The notes beneath the pieces are model-generated. The model saw only the letters and a list, made by a program, of their open reading frames with translations, was not told the DNA's origin and made no database searches. Below are positions 25,884-35,772 of a stretch of DNA of 64,000 bases, one piece after another (the first letter of the stretch is position 1; every line of letters starts with the position of its first letter). The translations under genes and the position numbers were made by a program. Origin of the DNA: Candidatus Binatus soli (GTDB taxonomy: Bacteria > Desulfobacterota > Binatia > Binatales > Binataceae); assembly GCA_002479255.1 (NCBI GenBank), contig DLMJ01000035.1, positions 18,796 to 82,795 on the forward strand. Direction: 5' to 3'.

Positions 25884-28298
25884 TCAACGGGGAATGCGAT
25901 GGCGCCCGGGGCCGAATTCGCCGCCGGTGAGAGGCGCGTCGTCGAAGCGCACGAGGGCGGCCACATCGTCCGGAATCACGACCTCGCCGCCGCCTTCGCG
26001 ATCCAGATTCACCTCGATAAGCCCGTGCGGGGTTGGGACGCGGCCTTCGAGATGCCTAAGCGATCCGAACCGCGGCGCGATTTCCGCGCGCGAGTAGCCG
26101 GGAGCGGCCGGCCTCACGCCGAGAACCCAAGTGGTCAAATCGCAGGTTGGCGTCGCGGACCATGCGTGACATCTGCTGCCGGCGCCGGGGCGCGCGTCCC
26201 AGTACTCCTCGAACGCAGTGCCACCCCGTTCGATCTGTGGCCACCATTTCATGCATCGCGCAGGAATCAGGTCGCGGCGGCCGGCGCGGACCATCGCATC
26301 GTGAAGGAAGTGGGAAAAAAACGGTTGCGCCGCGACCACGTCGTGCCCGGCGTCGAAGGTCATGTGCTCGCCGGGGTCCATACGTTGGCTCAAGTACGCT
26401 GCGAGGTTATCGGAAATCGTGGGCGTGACGATGACGCGCGATTCATCGAGGATGTAGTCGAGCATCCGGGGCCAGCGGTGTCGCGGGGCGCATCCCGCTA
26501 CGATCGCCATCGCGTTGGTATGCTGACTGACTCGCCTGCCGGCGCCGCGCCGGTCGGCGGCGTCCACATACACGCCCGCGGCCTCGTCCCACAGCAATTC
26601 GAATGCCCGCCGGGTCCGCTGAGCGCACGCACGAGCATCGGCGGCAGCACGCGAATCGGCCATGACAGTATCGGCGAGCGACGCGAAATCATCGAGGGCC
26701 GCCGCGTAAAGCGCATCGAGCGCGCCGGTTACTTCCGATCGCTCGGTCATCGCCCAGTCGATGAAAATCCAACCCGGCATCCCGCGAATCAGTCCGTCGG
26801 GTGCGCGATAACGCTCGAAGGCCGGCAGCACGCCGGCCGCGGTCGGCATCAGTTCGCGAACCGTCGTGGCGTCGCCGGAATATTCGAAGTAGCGGGCGAG
26901 CGCGCGTATCCAGTGCAATGAGTAGTCGGGGATGGTGGTCGAAGATATCGAGAAGTCGCAGGCAGCGGCCATCGCCAGCAGACCGTCGCCGCGGCGCGAA
27001 TGCGCGCAGATTCGCAGATGGCGGCGCACCAGGCGCCAATCGGCGTTGGTCGCGTACGTCAGCAGGGCGTGGATGTAGGAATCGCCGAGCCACGCGCGTT
27101 GTTCGCGGCCGGGACAGTCGATGAAGGCGTCGGTCGAACAGAGTTCCAGCGTGCGCGCACCAACGCGCCAGATTTTGTTGAGCGCCGGATCGTCGCATTC
27201 GAAATACGCCTCGTCACCGCGCGGATAGCGCCGCTCGATCGCGCCGGCCGATTCGATCTGCGCACCGCCGCGCGTGACGATCGACAGATGGCGGAAACCG
27301 ACCGATTCGTAGGACTCGAGCCGTTCTGCCGCGCCGCCGCGCAGGATATAGCGCATCGCAAATTGGCGCGGATTCATTTCCGCGCTGCCGTCGGCACGCA
27401 GGTCCTCGCCGCAGTACAAGTCGATGATTGAACCTGCAGGACCGCGAACGACGGCCCAAGGCGTCGCGAGCGTGATCATTCCTGCGTCGAAATTAACGAT
27501 GGTGTCGGGACCATCGGTGGATTGCTCCGCCGTTGGATACGCGCTGCGTGGGTCATCGCTATTGAGAGTCGCGACGCCACGGCGGGAGAGTTCATTCAGT
27601 GCGATCGGAATCGAAGTCAGCTGCGCTATTTCCCCGGGCTCGGGCGCGGTGAAAGGCTCGACCGGAATTCGCGTGCGATTGGGCGAAAGAGTGCCGGCCG
27701 ACAATTCGACAGCAGGCTGCCAATCGGAATCATCGAACGCTGCGTCGTTCCATCCAGCGGGAATTGCGGCGCCGTCGAGGATTTCGATCGGCGGCACCGG
27801 CAGAGCCGCGATCCGGACCACATCCTGCCGATACGGCGCGGCACGTCCTTTCCACGTGGCATCCGAAATCACGCCGATGGCCGGCGATTCGAACGCGAAT
27901 GATCCAAAACCGAGAAGGAAGCTCGGCGTCGCGGGCCGCCACCACGGTCCCGGCAAGCCGTAGAAGCGCGCCAGTGACGCAATTGCGTTTCGGCCCGCGT
28001 GAAGATACGGCGCGAGATCGATCTCCGTCCATGCCAGACGCTCGGGTATCGAACGCGCCGGTCCGCGAGCAACCTCGACGCCGTTGACGAACATCACGAA
28101 GCGCGAGTCGGCCGTCACTCGTGCGGGAACTGACGCAGGGATCGATCCGAGGTGAACCGTCCGGCGCAAGTAGCAAAATCGGTTCCAGGTTTCTTTCGGC
28201 GGAAGTCCGACCGGATCGATCGGCGAAACCGGCAAGGGCGCGGGCCCGGCCCAAATCCATCGCGCATCCCAGGTAATCGGCCATTTCGATCCAGCCAT
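25884..28298 (-). CDS. Alpha-L-rhamnosidase-like glycoside hydrolase (GH78 type)
   Basis: An 804-residue protein with the GH78 plan: N-terminal beta-sandwich domains (about residues 1-330), a six-hairpin (alpha/alpha)6 barrel whose start carries the motif FIDCPGREQRAWLGDSY near residues 390-405, and a C-terminal beta domain. The acidic residues of that motif hold the likely catalytic acid. There is no signal peptide, so it is probably cytoplasmic. Known members release rhamnose from plant or bacterial glycosides. It follows an acyl-CoA dehydrogenase by 14 nt. Confidence 0.83.
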   Translation of the reverse strand: MAGSKWPITWDARWIWAGPAPLPVSPIDPVGLPPKETWNRFCYLRRTVHLGSIPASVPARVTADSRFVMFVNGVEVARGPARSIPERLAWTEIDLAPYLHAGRNAIASLARFYGLPGPWWRPATPSFLLGFGSFAFESPAIGVISDATWKGRAAPYRQDVVRIAALPVPPIEILDGAAIPAGWNDAAFDDSDWQPAVELSAGTLSPNRTRIPVEPFTAPEPGEIAQLTSIPIALNELSRRGVATLNSDDPRSAYPTAEQSTDGPDTIVNFDAGMITLATPWAVVRGPAGSIIDLYCGEDLRADGSAEMNPRQFAMRYILRGGAAERLESYESVGFRHLSIVTRGGAQIESAGAIERRYPRGDEAYFECDDPALNKIWRVGARTLELCSTDAFIDCPGREQRAWLGDSYIHALLTYATNADWRLVRRHLRICAHSRRGDGLLAMAAACDFSISSTTIPDYSLHWIRALARYFEYSGDATTVRELMPTAAGVLPAFERYRAPDGLIRGMPGWIFIDWAMTERSEVTGALDALYAAALDDFASLADTVMADSRAAADARACAQRTRRAFELLWDEAAGVYVDAADRRGAGRRVSQHTNAMAIVAGCAPRHRWPRMLDYILDESRVIVTPTISDNLAAYLSQRMDPGEHMTFDAGHDVVAAQPFFSHFLHDAMVRAGRRDLIPARCMKWWPQIERGGTAFEEYWDARPGAGSRCHAWSATPTCDLTTWVLGVRPAAPGYSRAEIAPRFGSLRHLEGRVPTPHGLIEVNLDREGGGEVVIPDDVAALVRFDDAPLTGGEFGPGRHRIPR

Positions 28299-28312
28299 CT
28301 AGACGCCACCAT

Positions 28313-29482
28313 CTAGTACGGGCGAGCAGTCTTGCCGATAATCTCGCGCGCGACAATCGTCTTCATGATCTGCGCGGTGCCGTCGCCGATCTCGAGTCCG
28401 ATCACATCGCGCATTCGCTGCTGATGCGGCAGGTCGAGGCTGAACCCGAGATGCCCGTGGAGCAGAAGGCATTGATGCAAGACCTCGACGGCCAGCTCGG
28501 GCGCGAGCCACTTGGCTCCGGCCGCGAGCCATCCGTGCGGCTCTCCGCGATCCTTGAGCCACAGCGCTTCGTAGCAGAGCAGACGCGCGGCGCGCAGCCG
28601 AACTGCCGCCTCTGCGAGCGGAAACGATACCCCCTCGAACCGTGCAAGCGGGGCGCCGAACGCCTGGCGCTCGGCGACGTAGGCGCAAGTCTCATCGACG
28701 CTCTGCTCGGCCGCGCCGATGCACATCAGGCCAATCAACGAGCGGCTGAAATCGAATCCCTGCATCACCTCGGCGAAGCCTGCGCCTTCCGCGCCGATGC
28801 GGGCGGCAGCGGGCACGCGGACGCCGTCAAAAAAGAGCTGACCGCGGCCGATGGCACGCGAGCCCATATCGCGAAAGCGCGTGCGCGATACGCCCGGTGA
28901 GTTGAGATCGACGTAAAATGCGCTCACACCTCGAGCGGACTGTTGCGCCGTGCCGGTTCGGGCCAGGACGAGGGCAGCGCCGGCCGATGATGAGAATGAG
29001 ATGGAAGTTTTCTCGCCACTCAAGACGTAGTTGTCGCCATCGCGACGCGCTTGCATCATGACATGTGCGGCGTCGGAGCCGCCGCCGGGTTCGGTCACAG
29101 CCAGCGCCGCGATAATTTCGCCTCGGCAAATCGGAGGAAGAAACGCGGCCTGCTGACGCGCGTCGCCGCTGCGGGAGATTATTGCGGCGGTCAGCGCCGC
29201 AAGCAGCAGGACGTACGCGGCGTTGAAATCGCCGCGCGCGATTTCCTCGTGCGCGATTCCAAGCGACACATAATCGAGGCTGGAACCGCCGAGTTGCGCA
29301 CCGACCGTCGGCGCAAGCACTCCCAGCTCGCCGAGTTTCCTCACCAGCGCCGGCGGCAGGTCTCTATCCGCGTCGCGCGACGCGTAATTGGGAAGCAGTT
29401 CGCGCTGCGCGAAGTCACGCAGCGTTTCCTGCAGCAACTTCTGCTCGGCTGTCAGCGCAAACTCCATCGTCGTAACCCTCAC
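28313..29482 (-). CDS. Acyl-CoA dehydrogenase
   Basis: A 389-residue acyl-CoA dehydrogenase (384 from the internal ATG at 29467). N-terminal helical domain begins MEFALTAEQKLLQETLRDFA; FAD/substrate segment reads ALAVTEPGGGSDAAH; C-terminal domain ends GDGTAQIMKTIVAREIIGK. The GTG at 29482 overlaps the stop of the upstream lipoprotein gene in the pattern GTGA, suggesting coupled translation; the ATG at 29467 gives the more typical N-terminus. Confidence 0.92.
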   Translation of the reverse strand: MRVTTMEFALTAEQKLLQETLRDFAQRELLPNYASRDADRDLPPALVRKLGELGVLAPTVGAQLGGSSLDYVSLGIAHEEIARGDFNAAYVLLLAALTAAIISRSGDARQQAAFLPPICRGEIIAALAVTEPGGGSDAAHVMMQARRDGDNYVLSGEKTSISFSSSAGAALVLARTGTAQQSARGVSAFYVDLNSPGVSRTRFRDMGSRAIGRGQLFFDGVRVPAAARIGAEGAGFAEVMQGFDFSRSLIGLMCIGAAEQSVDETCAYVAERQAFGAPLARFEGVSFPLAEAAVRLRAARLLCYEALWLKDRGEPHGWLAAGAKWLAPELAVEVLHQCLLLHGHLGFSLDLPHQQRMRDVIGLEIGDGTAQIMKTIVAREIIGKTARPY

Positions 29483-29898
29483 CTGGACGGCGCGTTCTGT
29501 GTCGGCACCGTCACGGACTGGGGCGGCGCGCCCGACGGGCCGACATACCCGGGAAGACTCTCCAGCCCACCGAGATCGACGTAGGGGGTCGGCCGTTCGA
29601 TCGATTCGTTGCTGTCGTCGGCGCCCATTTTGTCCTGGTAGTGTTGCATCACTTGCTTCTGCACTTCATCGGGCGACAAGTTCGGCCGCATTCCCTGGCT
29701 GTGTTCAAAGTCGGCGCGGCTCCTGGCGTCCATGTTGAGCCAGATCTGGCTGGCCTGCGCGCCATTGCCGTGATTCATCGCTTCGATAAATTTTTGCTGC
29801 TGCGTTTCCTGATTGGAATGGAACGGCCAGCATCCCGCGAGCGCAATTGCACACGTAGCAATTGACAATGCGATCGCGCGTTTGATTTTTGCTGGCAT
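29479..29898 (-). CDS. Small lipoprotein of unknown function
   Basis: A 139-residue lipoprotein: MPAKIKRAIALSIATCAIALAGC with the lipobox cysteine near residue 23, followed by a Gln-rich helical region (NQETQQQKFIEAMNHGNGAQ) and a proline-rich C-terminus. No known domain recognised. The frame stays open to an upstream ATG at 29973, but the lipoprotein signal fixes the start at 29898. Its stop overlaps the acyl-CoA dehydrogenase start by 4 nt. Confidence 0.7.
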   Translation of the reverse strand: MPAKIKRAIALSIATCAIALAGCWPFHSNQETQQQKFIEAMNHGNGAQASQIWLNMDARSRADFEHSQGMRPNLSPDEVQKQVMQHYQDKMGADDSNESIERPTPYVDLGGLESLPGYVGPSGAPPQSVTVPTQNAPSR

Positions 29899-30067
29899 CA
29901 GCGCTGCCGCTCCGCCGCCTGAAACGTCGCGAGCCTTGGCTACTGTGTACGCGACGAGACTGCGCACGTCCACCTGCCACGCGAGTCGAACCCACGCCAG
30001 CTCCCAGAGCCGCGCACTGGCGGGCGCGTTGAATCCCCTCCCGGCATGCGGCGAACGGGTTGGATCG

Positions 30068-31645
30068 TTAAGCGGGGGCGTCGACGGTCAGCCGCGGAGT
30101 CCGCTCGGGCGCAAGATGGCCGTAGAGGTCGGCGATGAGATCGGATTTGAGCCTGGCGTGGCCGGCGTCATTCCAGAGATTGCGCCATTGCAGGGGATCC
30201 TCGCGCAAATCGTAAAGCTCGCCCTCGGTACCGTCGTAGCGGATGTCGGGGAGTGGAGTTGCGATGCGAAGCGCCTGGTACGCGCGCACGAGGTCAAAGC
30301 CGATGTCACGGGTCGAAGGCTCGTACACGGTGCAGACGAAACCGTCGCGATAGATGCTCCGCAGACGCATCCCGAGCTGCGCGAATTGGCTATCCCACTC
30401 GGTGATTGCGCGCTGGCGCGGCGAGCCGGCGGCGGTGGGCAGAGCGGAACCCTGCATCCAATCGGGGATTGGCGCGCCGGCGATGGCGCAAAACGTCGGC
30501 GCGAGATCGAGATGTCCGACGGGCTCGGAGACTTCGGCGGCGGATAATTTTGCCGACGGTGCGGGACGCCAGATGAGAGGCACGCGCATCAGCGCGTCCA
30601 CGTGATAGGGGCCCTTGAACATCAGGCCGAAGTCGCCCTGCAGCTCGCCGTGATCGGTGGTGAAAAAGACGTCGGTGTCAGCCTCCCAGCCGCGCGCGGC
30701 GACGGCGGCGAGCACGCGGCCGCAGGCCTGGTCGATCAGTTCATTCTTGACGTGGACGAGCGCGTTGATCTCGCGCACCTGGTCGTGAGTCATCTGGCAC
30801 GGCACGAAGTTCCACGGGCCGCCCTCCTCGTTGCGGAAGCGGCCCTGATACCAATCGAGCCAATGGCGCGGCTTCTGTGCAAGGATTTTTTCGATTTTCT
30901 CGCGCGAGCCGGGATGGCCGGGCGGGAGATCGAGATCGCGCCAGTTGATTCGACGCGCCTCGGAAGCCGGAGGATCCCATGGATGATGCGGATCGGGAAA
31001 ACTCATCCACACGAACCAGTCGTCGTCGGGCGAGAGCGTGCGCAGATAGGCGATGGTGCGGTCGGCAACCCAATCGGTGTGATAGTGCTCGCGCGGAATC
31101 GGATTGTAGGCGACTTCGGGCGCGCCGCTGTCGCCGCCGGGGCTGCCGGACAACATCGTGACGAAGCCGCCGACCTCCGCGGGATAGTTCTCGCGCAACC
31201 ACATCGAGTAGTGGAAGAAGGCCATCGGCCCGTGCATCGCAAGTTCCATCCAATCGAATCCGCGATACGGTCCATGAGAGCGTTCGCGGCCCATGCGGTT
31301 CTCAGCCCATCGCCCGGCAGGATCGAACATCGGCTCGAAGTGCGCCTTGCCGATGAGTGCGGTGCGATAGCCAGCCCGGTCGTGAAGCCACGCGGCGACG
31401 CTGGGCGCGTCCAAGGGAAGAGGGACGCCGTTGGAGAACACGCCGTGAGTGCGGACGTACTGGCCGGTGATCATGGTCGAGCGCGCGGGCATGCAGACGG
31501 TGTTCTGATTGTAGGCGCGGCGATAATTGATTCCGGCGGCGGCGAGCGAGTCGGCGACCGGCGTGCGCGCGATACGGCCGCCGTTGCATCCGAGCGCGTC
31601 GTAACGCTGCTGATCGGTGGTAATGAAAAGAATCTTGCGGCCCAT
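30068..31645 (-). CDS. Sulfatase (arylsulfatase/choline-sulfatase type)
   Basis: A 525-residue alkaline-phosphatase-superfamily sulfatase. The N-terminal metal site reads ILFITTDQQRYDALGC, and the formylglycine motif is CMPAR with Cys51 as the residue to be converted, so a formylglycine-generating enzyme is needed from elsewhere. Later metal/substrate segments include WMSFPDPHHPWDPP and FTTDHGELQGDFG. No signal peptide is visible. The ATG at 31645 is preferred over 31678 because homology starts at MGRKILFITTD. Confidence 0.92.
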   Translation of the reverse strand: MGRKILFITTDQQRYDALGCNGGRIARTPVADSLAAAGINYRRAYNQNTVCMPARSTMITGQYVRTHGVFSNGVPLPLDAPSVAAWLHDRAGYRTALIGKAHFEPMFDPAGRWAENRMGRERSHGPYRGFDWMELAMHGPMAFFHYSMWLRENYPAEVGGFVTMLSGSPGGDSGAPEVAYNPIPREHYHTDWVADRTIAYLRTLSPDDDWFVWMSFPDPHHPWDPPASEARRINWRDLDLPPGHPGSREKIEKILAQKPRHWLDWYQGRFRNEEGGPWNFVPCQMTHDQVREINALVHVKNELIDQACGRVLAAVAARGWEADTDVFFTTDHGELQGDFGLMFKGPYHVDALMRVPLIWRPAPSAKLSAAEVSEPVGHLDLAPTFCAIAGAPIPDWMQGSALPTAAGSPRQRAITEWDSQFAQLGMRLRSIYRDGFVCTVYEPSTRDIGFDLVRAYQALRIATPLPDIRYDGTEGELYDLREDPLQWRNLWNDAGHARLKSDLIADLYGHLAPERTPRLTVDAPA

Positions 31646-31843
31646 CGCTGTATCCCCGGAGAGAGATGTTACAGTCACCGTGCAAATACAAGCAACAGAA
31701 ATAGAATCGCGGGAGCGGGGACTTTACGAGCGATGGAACAACCCTGCTAGAGTAACGGAGCGGGGGCTTGACCGATCGTTCAAACCGCCGCCCGGAACCG
31801 CACTGAAATCATTTCGATCGGGAAAGGATGAAGGAGAAGAGTA

Positions 31844-32929
31844 ATGCGCGCTGCCGTAATGCGAGGCAAAAAGCTCGTCGTCGATAACATTCCCACACCG
31901 GCTCCTGGAGCGGGCGAGGCGCTGGTTAAAACGCTCGCGTGCGGAATATGCGGGTCCGATCTGCACACGCTCAAGCATGCCGAGAAGCTGGTCGAGGCGT
32001 CGCGAAAATCCGGAGCGCCGTTCGTGATGGATCTCACTCGCGACGTCGTGATGGGTCACGAGTTCTGCGCGGAGGTGGTCGATTACGGGCCGCAGACGCA
32101 AAAGCGATTGAAGGCGGGGACGCGCGTGTGTGCGATGCCGGTGCTGATCAAGGCGACCGGCGTCGAATCGGTTGGCTACTCGAACGAATATCCGGGCGGA
32201 TACGGCGAACTGATGCGGCTGACGGAGTTTCTGCTGCTCGAGGTGCCCAACGGGCTTTCCACCGAGCGCGCGGCGATGACGGAGCCGATGGCGGTCGGCT
32301 ATCACGCGGTGCAGAAAGCGCGGCTGGACAGAGATGACGCGCCGCTGGTTATAGGATGCGGGCCGGTGGGCCTTGCGGTGATTGCGGCTCTCAAGCTCGG
32401 CGGCGTGCATCCGATCGTGGCGGCGGATTTTTCGCCGCGACGGCGCGAGCTGGCGCGGCAGATGGGCGCAGACCTCGTCGTCGATCCAAAAGAGAAGTCA
32501 CCGTACGAGAGCTGGCGGCAGATGGCTACGTACAGCGATCCCGCGAAGGCGCCGATGCTGCCGCCGTGGATGCCGGGACCGGCGCTCAGGCCCGCGGTGA
32601 TCTTCGAATGCGTGGGGGTGCCGGGCGTGATCGAATCGATCATGTTGGCGGCGCCGGGCAATGCGCGGATCGTGGTGGTTGGAGTATGCGTGGAGCGCGA
32701 CCAGATCGAGCCGCTCACAGGAATCAGCAAAGAGCTGAATATCCAGTTCGTGCTCGGCTATTCGCCCGAAGAGTTCGCGGCGACGCTGAGCCATCTCGCC
32801 GAAGGACGGATCAACGGCGACCCGATGATCACGGGCAAGGTCGGCGTGGAAGGAGTAGCGAAGGCGTTCGAGGACCTCGCGTCACCGGAGACGCACGCGA
32901 AGATCCTGGTCGAGCCGTGGCATAGCTGA
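31844..32929 (+). CDS. Zinc-dependent medium-chain alcohol dehydrogenase
   Basis: A 361-residue MDR-family protein. The catalytic zinc site appears as CGICGSDLHTL and GHEFCAEV, and the nucleotide-binding domain as VIGCGPVGLAVIAALKLGG. The structural-zinc cysteine cluster usual in classical alcohol dehydrogenases is not apparent. Substrate unknown. A good ribosome site (aaggagaag) precedes the ATG; the alpha/beta hydrolase gene follows 66 nt later and may be in the same unit. Confidence 0.9.
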   Translation: MRAAVMRGKKLVVDNIPTPAPGAGEALVKTLACGICGSDLHTLKHAEKLVEASRKSGAPFVMDLTRDVVMGHEFCAEVVDYGPQTQKRLKAGTRVCAMPVLIKATGVESVGYSNEYPGGYGELMRLTEFLLLEVPNGLSTERAAMTEPMAVGYHAVQKARLDRDDAPLVIGCGPVGLAVIAALKLGGVHPIVAADFSPRRRELARQMGADLVVDPKEKSPYESWRQMATYSDPAKAPMLPPWMPGPALRPAVIFECVGVPGVIESIMLAAPGNARIVVVGVCVERDQIEPLTGISKELNIQFVLGYSPEEFAATLSHLAEGRINGDPMITGKVGVEGVAKAFEDLASPETHAKILVEPWHS

Positions 32930-32995
32930 GAAGCCGGGGTCGGCGAGCGCGCGTGCGTGGAGAATCCATTCCAAGCATTTGCAAGGAGTCTGAAG

Positions 32996-33724
32996 ATGCC
33001 AACGTTCAAGCGCGCCGATGTATCAATATACTACGAGGAGTACGGCACGGGGTATCCGATTCTGCTATTCGCGCCCGGCGGGATGCGCTCGAGTATCGAG
33101 TTCTGGGCCACGAGCCCGTTCGATCCGACCAAGGAACTCGCGGCCAACTTCCGCGTGATCGCGATGGACCAGCGCAACGCCGGCAAGTCGGCCGGGCCGA
33201 TCAGCGGCGATGATGGATGGGACACTTACACGGGCGATCATATTGCACTGCTCGATCATCTTGGGATCGAGCAATGCCACGTGATGGGCGGATGCATCGG
33301 ATCGTCGTACTGCCTCGGAACGATCAAAGCCGCGCCGCTACGGGTCAGCGCCGCGATTCTGCAGAATCCAATCGGACTCAGCCAGCGCAATCGCGAGATG
33401 TTCTTCGCGATGTTCGACGGATGGGCGCAGGCGCTGAAGGCGCATCGTCCAAAGCTTGACGACTCCGCGCTGCGGCAGTTCCGCGACCGGATGTATGGCG
33501 GCGATTTCGTGTTCAACGTTTCGCGCGAATTTGTGCGCTCGTGCAAAACGCCGATGCTGATTCTTTGCGGCAACGACGACTATCATCCGGCGGAAACCTC
33601 GAAGGAAATCGCCGCGCTCGCACCGAACTCCGAACTTATCGACAACTGGAAGACGCCTGACGTGATTGGCGCGACGGTGAAGCGCGCGAGAGAATTCCTG
33701 ATCTCGCACACGCCGAAGAGTTAA
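32996..33724 (+). CDS. Alpha/beta hydrolase
   Basis: A 242-residue alpha/beta hydrolase. Features: LFAPGGMRSS (oxyanion region), MDQRNAGKS strand and the nucleophile elbow GGCIGSSY, in which cysteine takes the usual serine position, as in dienelactone hydrolase and some other family members. The ATG at 32996 follows aaggag by 7 nt. The stop overlaps the convergent recD stop by 4 nt. Confidence 0.85.
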   Translation: MPTFKRADVSIYYEEYGTGYPILLFAPGGMRSSIEFWATSPFDPTKELAANFRVIAMDQRNAGKSAGPISGDDGWDTYTGDHIALLDHLGIEQCHVMGGCIGSSYCLGTIKAAPLRVSAAILQNPIGLSQRNREMFFAMFDGWAQALKAHRPKLDDSALRQFRDRMYGGDFVFNVSREFVRSCKTPMLILCGNDDYHPAETSKEIAALAPNSELIDNWKTPDVIGATVKRAREFLISHTPKS

Positions 33725-35772
33725 CCGGCGAGCGCCAGTTTGATCCGATCGGCGAGTCCCGAGAATCGCTCGACGCGAGAGGCGATTGCGTGGTTGAGCG
33801 TCGATTCGTCGCCGACGATGACGACCGAGGTTCTGCTGCGGCTGACGGCGGTGTAGATGAGCTCGCGGGTCAAAACAGCGACGGGTTTCTCGGGAAGAAC
33901 GATGGCGATGGAATCGAACTCGGAGCCCTGCGCCTTGTGCACCGTCATCGCGTAGCTGAGCTCGACGAATTCGCGTAGCGCCTCGAATCGGAATGCGACG
34001 AAGTTGTCGCCGCGCGGAAATATCGCCATCGGGACTTGCGAGCCGTTGCGGCGCCGGACCCACAGCCTGATTCCATTGTCGCCGTTGAAGAGTCCGCGTT
34101 CATAGTCGTTACGCAGCACGATTAGCGGCTCGCCAACCACCAATGGGGCGCGCTCTGCCGCGACGCCCGCGGATTCGGCGGCGCGCGAATGAAGACGCGC
34201 GTTTATTCGCTCGGCGCCGGTCTCGAAGACGCGCGTCACGCACAAGATGCGTGATTTTCCGGCGTGCGCGAACAGGCACCGTAATCGCTCGCAGTCGGCG
34301 TCATCGAAACGGCCATCGCGTTCGACGTATTCATGCGCAACCAATTCTTCCATTTCCGGGCCGCCGCGCACTCGATCGGCGTACCAGCGATCCAGAAACG
34401 GGCCGAGTTCGCGCGACGCGGTTGTAATAAATTCGACGCCGGCGAACGTGAGTTGATCCGGTGATGAGCGCCGCGCCACAATCGGAGTATTCGATTCGTC
34501 GATTGAATTCAGGAGCTGGGCATCGCCGTCGTTAATCGACCGGGCCGCGAGCAAAATGCATCGGCCGGCGCTGCTTTCGCTGTTCATCCGATGGTTCACT
34601 TCGAGCCGCATCGATGCCGTGGTGAGCGGACCGGTATCGTCCCCGGCAGACGGGACGAGATCGCGAAACACGGAACCCGCAGCGACCGACGGCAATTGAT
34701 CCGCATCGCCGAGCAGGATCAGCCGCGCTCCAGGCTGAATCGCGTTCGTCAGTCGTTCCATCAAGGTGACATCAAGCATCGATCCTTCGTCGACGATCAC
34801 CACCTTCGCGGAGAGCGGGTTGTTGCGATGATGGCGGAAGCGCCCGGAATCAGGCGAGTAGCCGAGCATGCGATGAATCGTCGCGGGCTCGAGATGCGCA
34901 TCCAGGAGTGCCTGATCTACATTGTCGAGCCGTTCTATTCGCGTCAGCGACTCGCCGATGCACTCGCCCATCCGATAGGCGGCTTTTCCCGTTGGGGCCG
35001 CCAGGGCAATCTGGGACGGGTCGACCCCGAGCCGCACCATCAGACGCATGATCGCGACGATAATCGAAGTCTTACCGGTGCCCGGGCCACCTGAAACAAC
35101 TGTTAGTCCGGCGTGCGCCGAAGCGGCAACGACGTTGCACTGTTCATCAGACATCACAATCTGTTCGCCCTGCACAATAACGGGGCGAGCAATCACACCC
35201 TGAAGCGCGCGATTAAGGTTTTCCGCGTCCACCTCTTCTTGCGTACCCGTAGTCAATAGTGCAGCGAGTCGAATAGCCAGTTCACACTCGTAGTGATAAA
35301 TGCGGTGATGAACTATGTAAGGCGCGATATATAATAAGGGTTTGTATTCATCCTCCCGCCGACCGACTACTGCTGATGCGCGGTCGGACTGTATAAGGCC
35401 TTCGATCGAAGCAGCGATCGTAGCGATGGCGTCGTCACCAAAGCCATCGGCACAGAGCGAACCGAGCACGCGCCGCATAGGCCCTCGCGAAAGCGGACCA
35501 GCTACCGGAAAGCGGGTACTTCCGTCCTGAAGCGCTACCAGCGAGACGAGGATGAGCACGATGAGTGCGATTCGGTCATCGTCTTTCAGAACCGGTTCAA
35601 GGGCCGCGAGCTCGGCCGCCAAGTGAACCGACTCAGGCGCAAGATTAAGCCCGGACGCCGAGACTTCGAGCGCGCGCATGCGAGCGTTGAACGCGGAACG
35701 GCCGCCGTCACGGGCTGAATCGAAGCGTCGCCACGCGGTATCCATTCCGAGTAATGAGTATTTCTCTTTCAA
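33721..35772 (-). CDS. recD: Exodeoxyribonuclease V alpha subunit (RecD)
   Basis: A 683-residue superfamily 1 (5'-3') helicase. Walker A: VVSGGPGTGKTSIIVAIMRL; Walker B region VIVDEGSMLDVTLMERL; late motif YAMTVHKAQGSEFDSIAIVL. This is the fast motor of RecBCD, used for double-strand-break repair and destruction of linear DNA. It starts 4 nt inside recB, the third gene of a recC-recB-recD operon. Confidence 0.95.
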   Translation of the reverse strand: MKEKYSLLGMDTAWRRFDSARDGGRSAFNARMRALEVSASGLNLAPESVHLAAELAALEPVLKDDDRIALIVLILVSLVALQDGSTRFPVAGPLSRGPMRRVLGSLCADGFGDDAIATIAASIEGLIQSDRASAVVGRREDEYKPLLYIAPYIVHHRIYHYECELAIRLAALLTTGTQEEVDAENLNRALQGVIARPVIVQGEQIVMSDEQCNVVAASAHAGLTVVSGGPGTGKTSIIVAIMRLMVRLGVDPSQIALAAPTGKAAYRMGECIGESLTRIERLDNVDQALLDAHLEPATIHRMLGYSPDSGRFRHHRNNPLSAKVVIVDEGSMLDVTLMERLTNAIQPGARLILLGDADQLPSVAAGSVFRDLVPSAGDDTGPLTTASMRLEVNHRMNSESSAGRCILLAARSINDGDAQLLNSIDESNTPIVARRSSPDQLTFAGVEFITTASRELGPFLDRWYADRVRGGPEMEELVAHEYVERDGRFDDADCERLRCLFAHAGKSRILCVTRVFETGAERINARLHSRAAESAGVAAERAPLVVGEPLIVLRNDYERGLFNGDNGIRLWVRRRNGSQVPMAIFPRGDNFVAFRFEALREFVELSYAMTVHKAQGSEFDSIAIVLPEKPVAVLTRELIYTAVSRSRTSVVIVGDESTLNHAIASRVERFSGLADRIKLALAG

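Noticed and set aside
29975..30000. tRNA T-arm-like sequence on the minus strand (gggttcgactc)
   Set aside because: The T-stem does not pair well and no acceptor, D or anticodon arm could be built around it.
31679..31843. Operator in the sulfatase/dehydrogenase divergent gap
   Set aside because: No inverted repeat longer than a few bases was seen, only a good ribosome site for the dehydrogenase.
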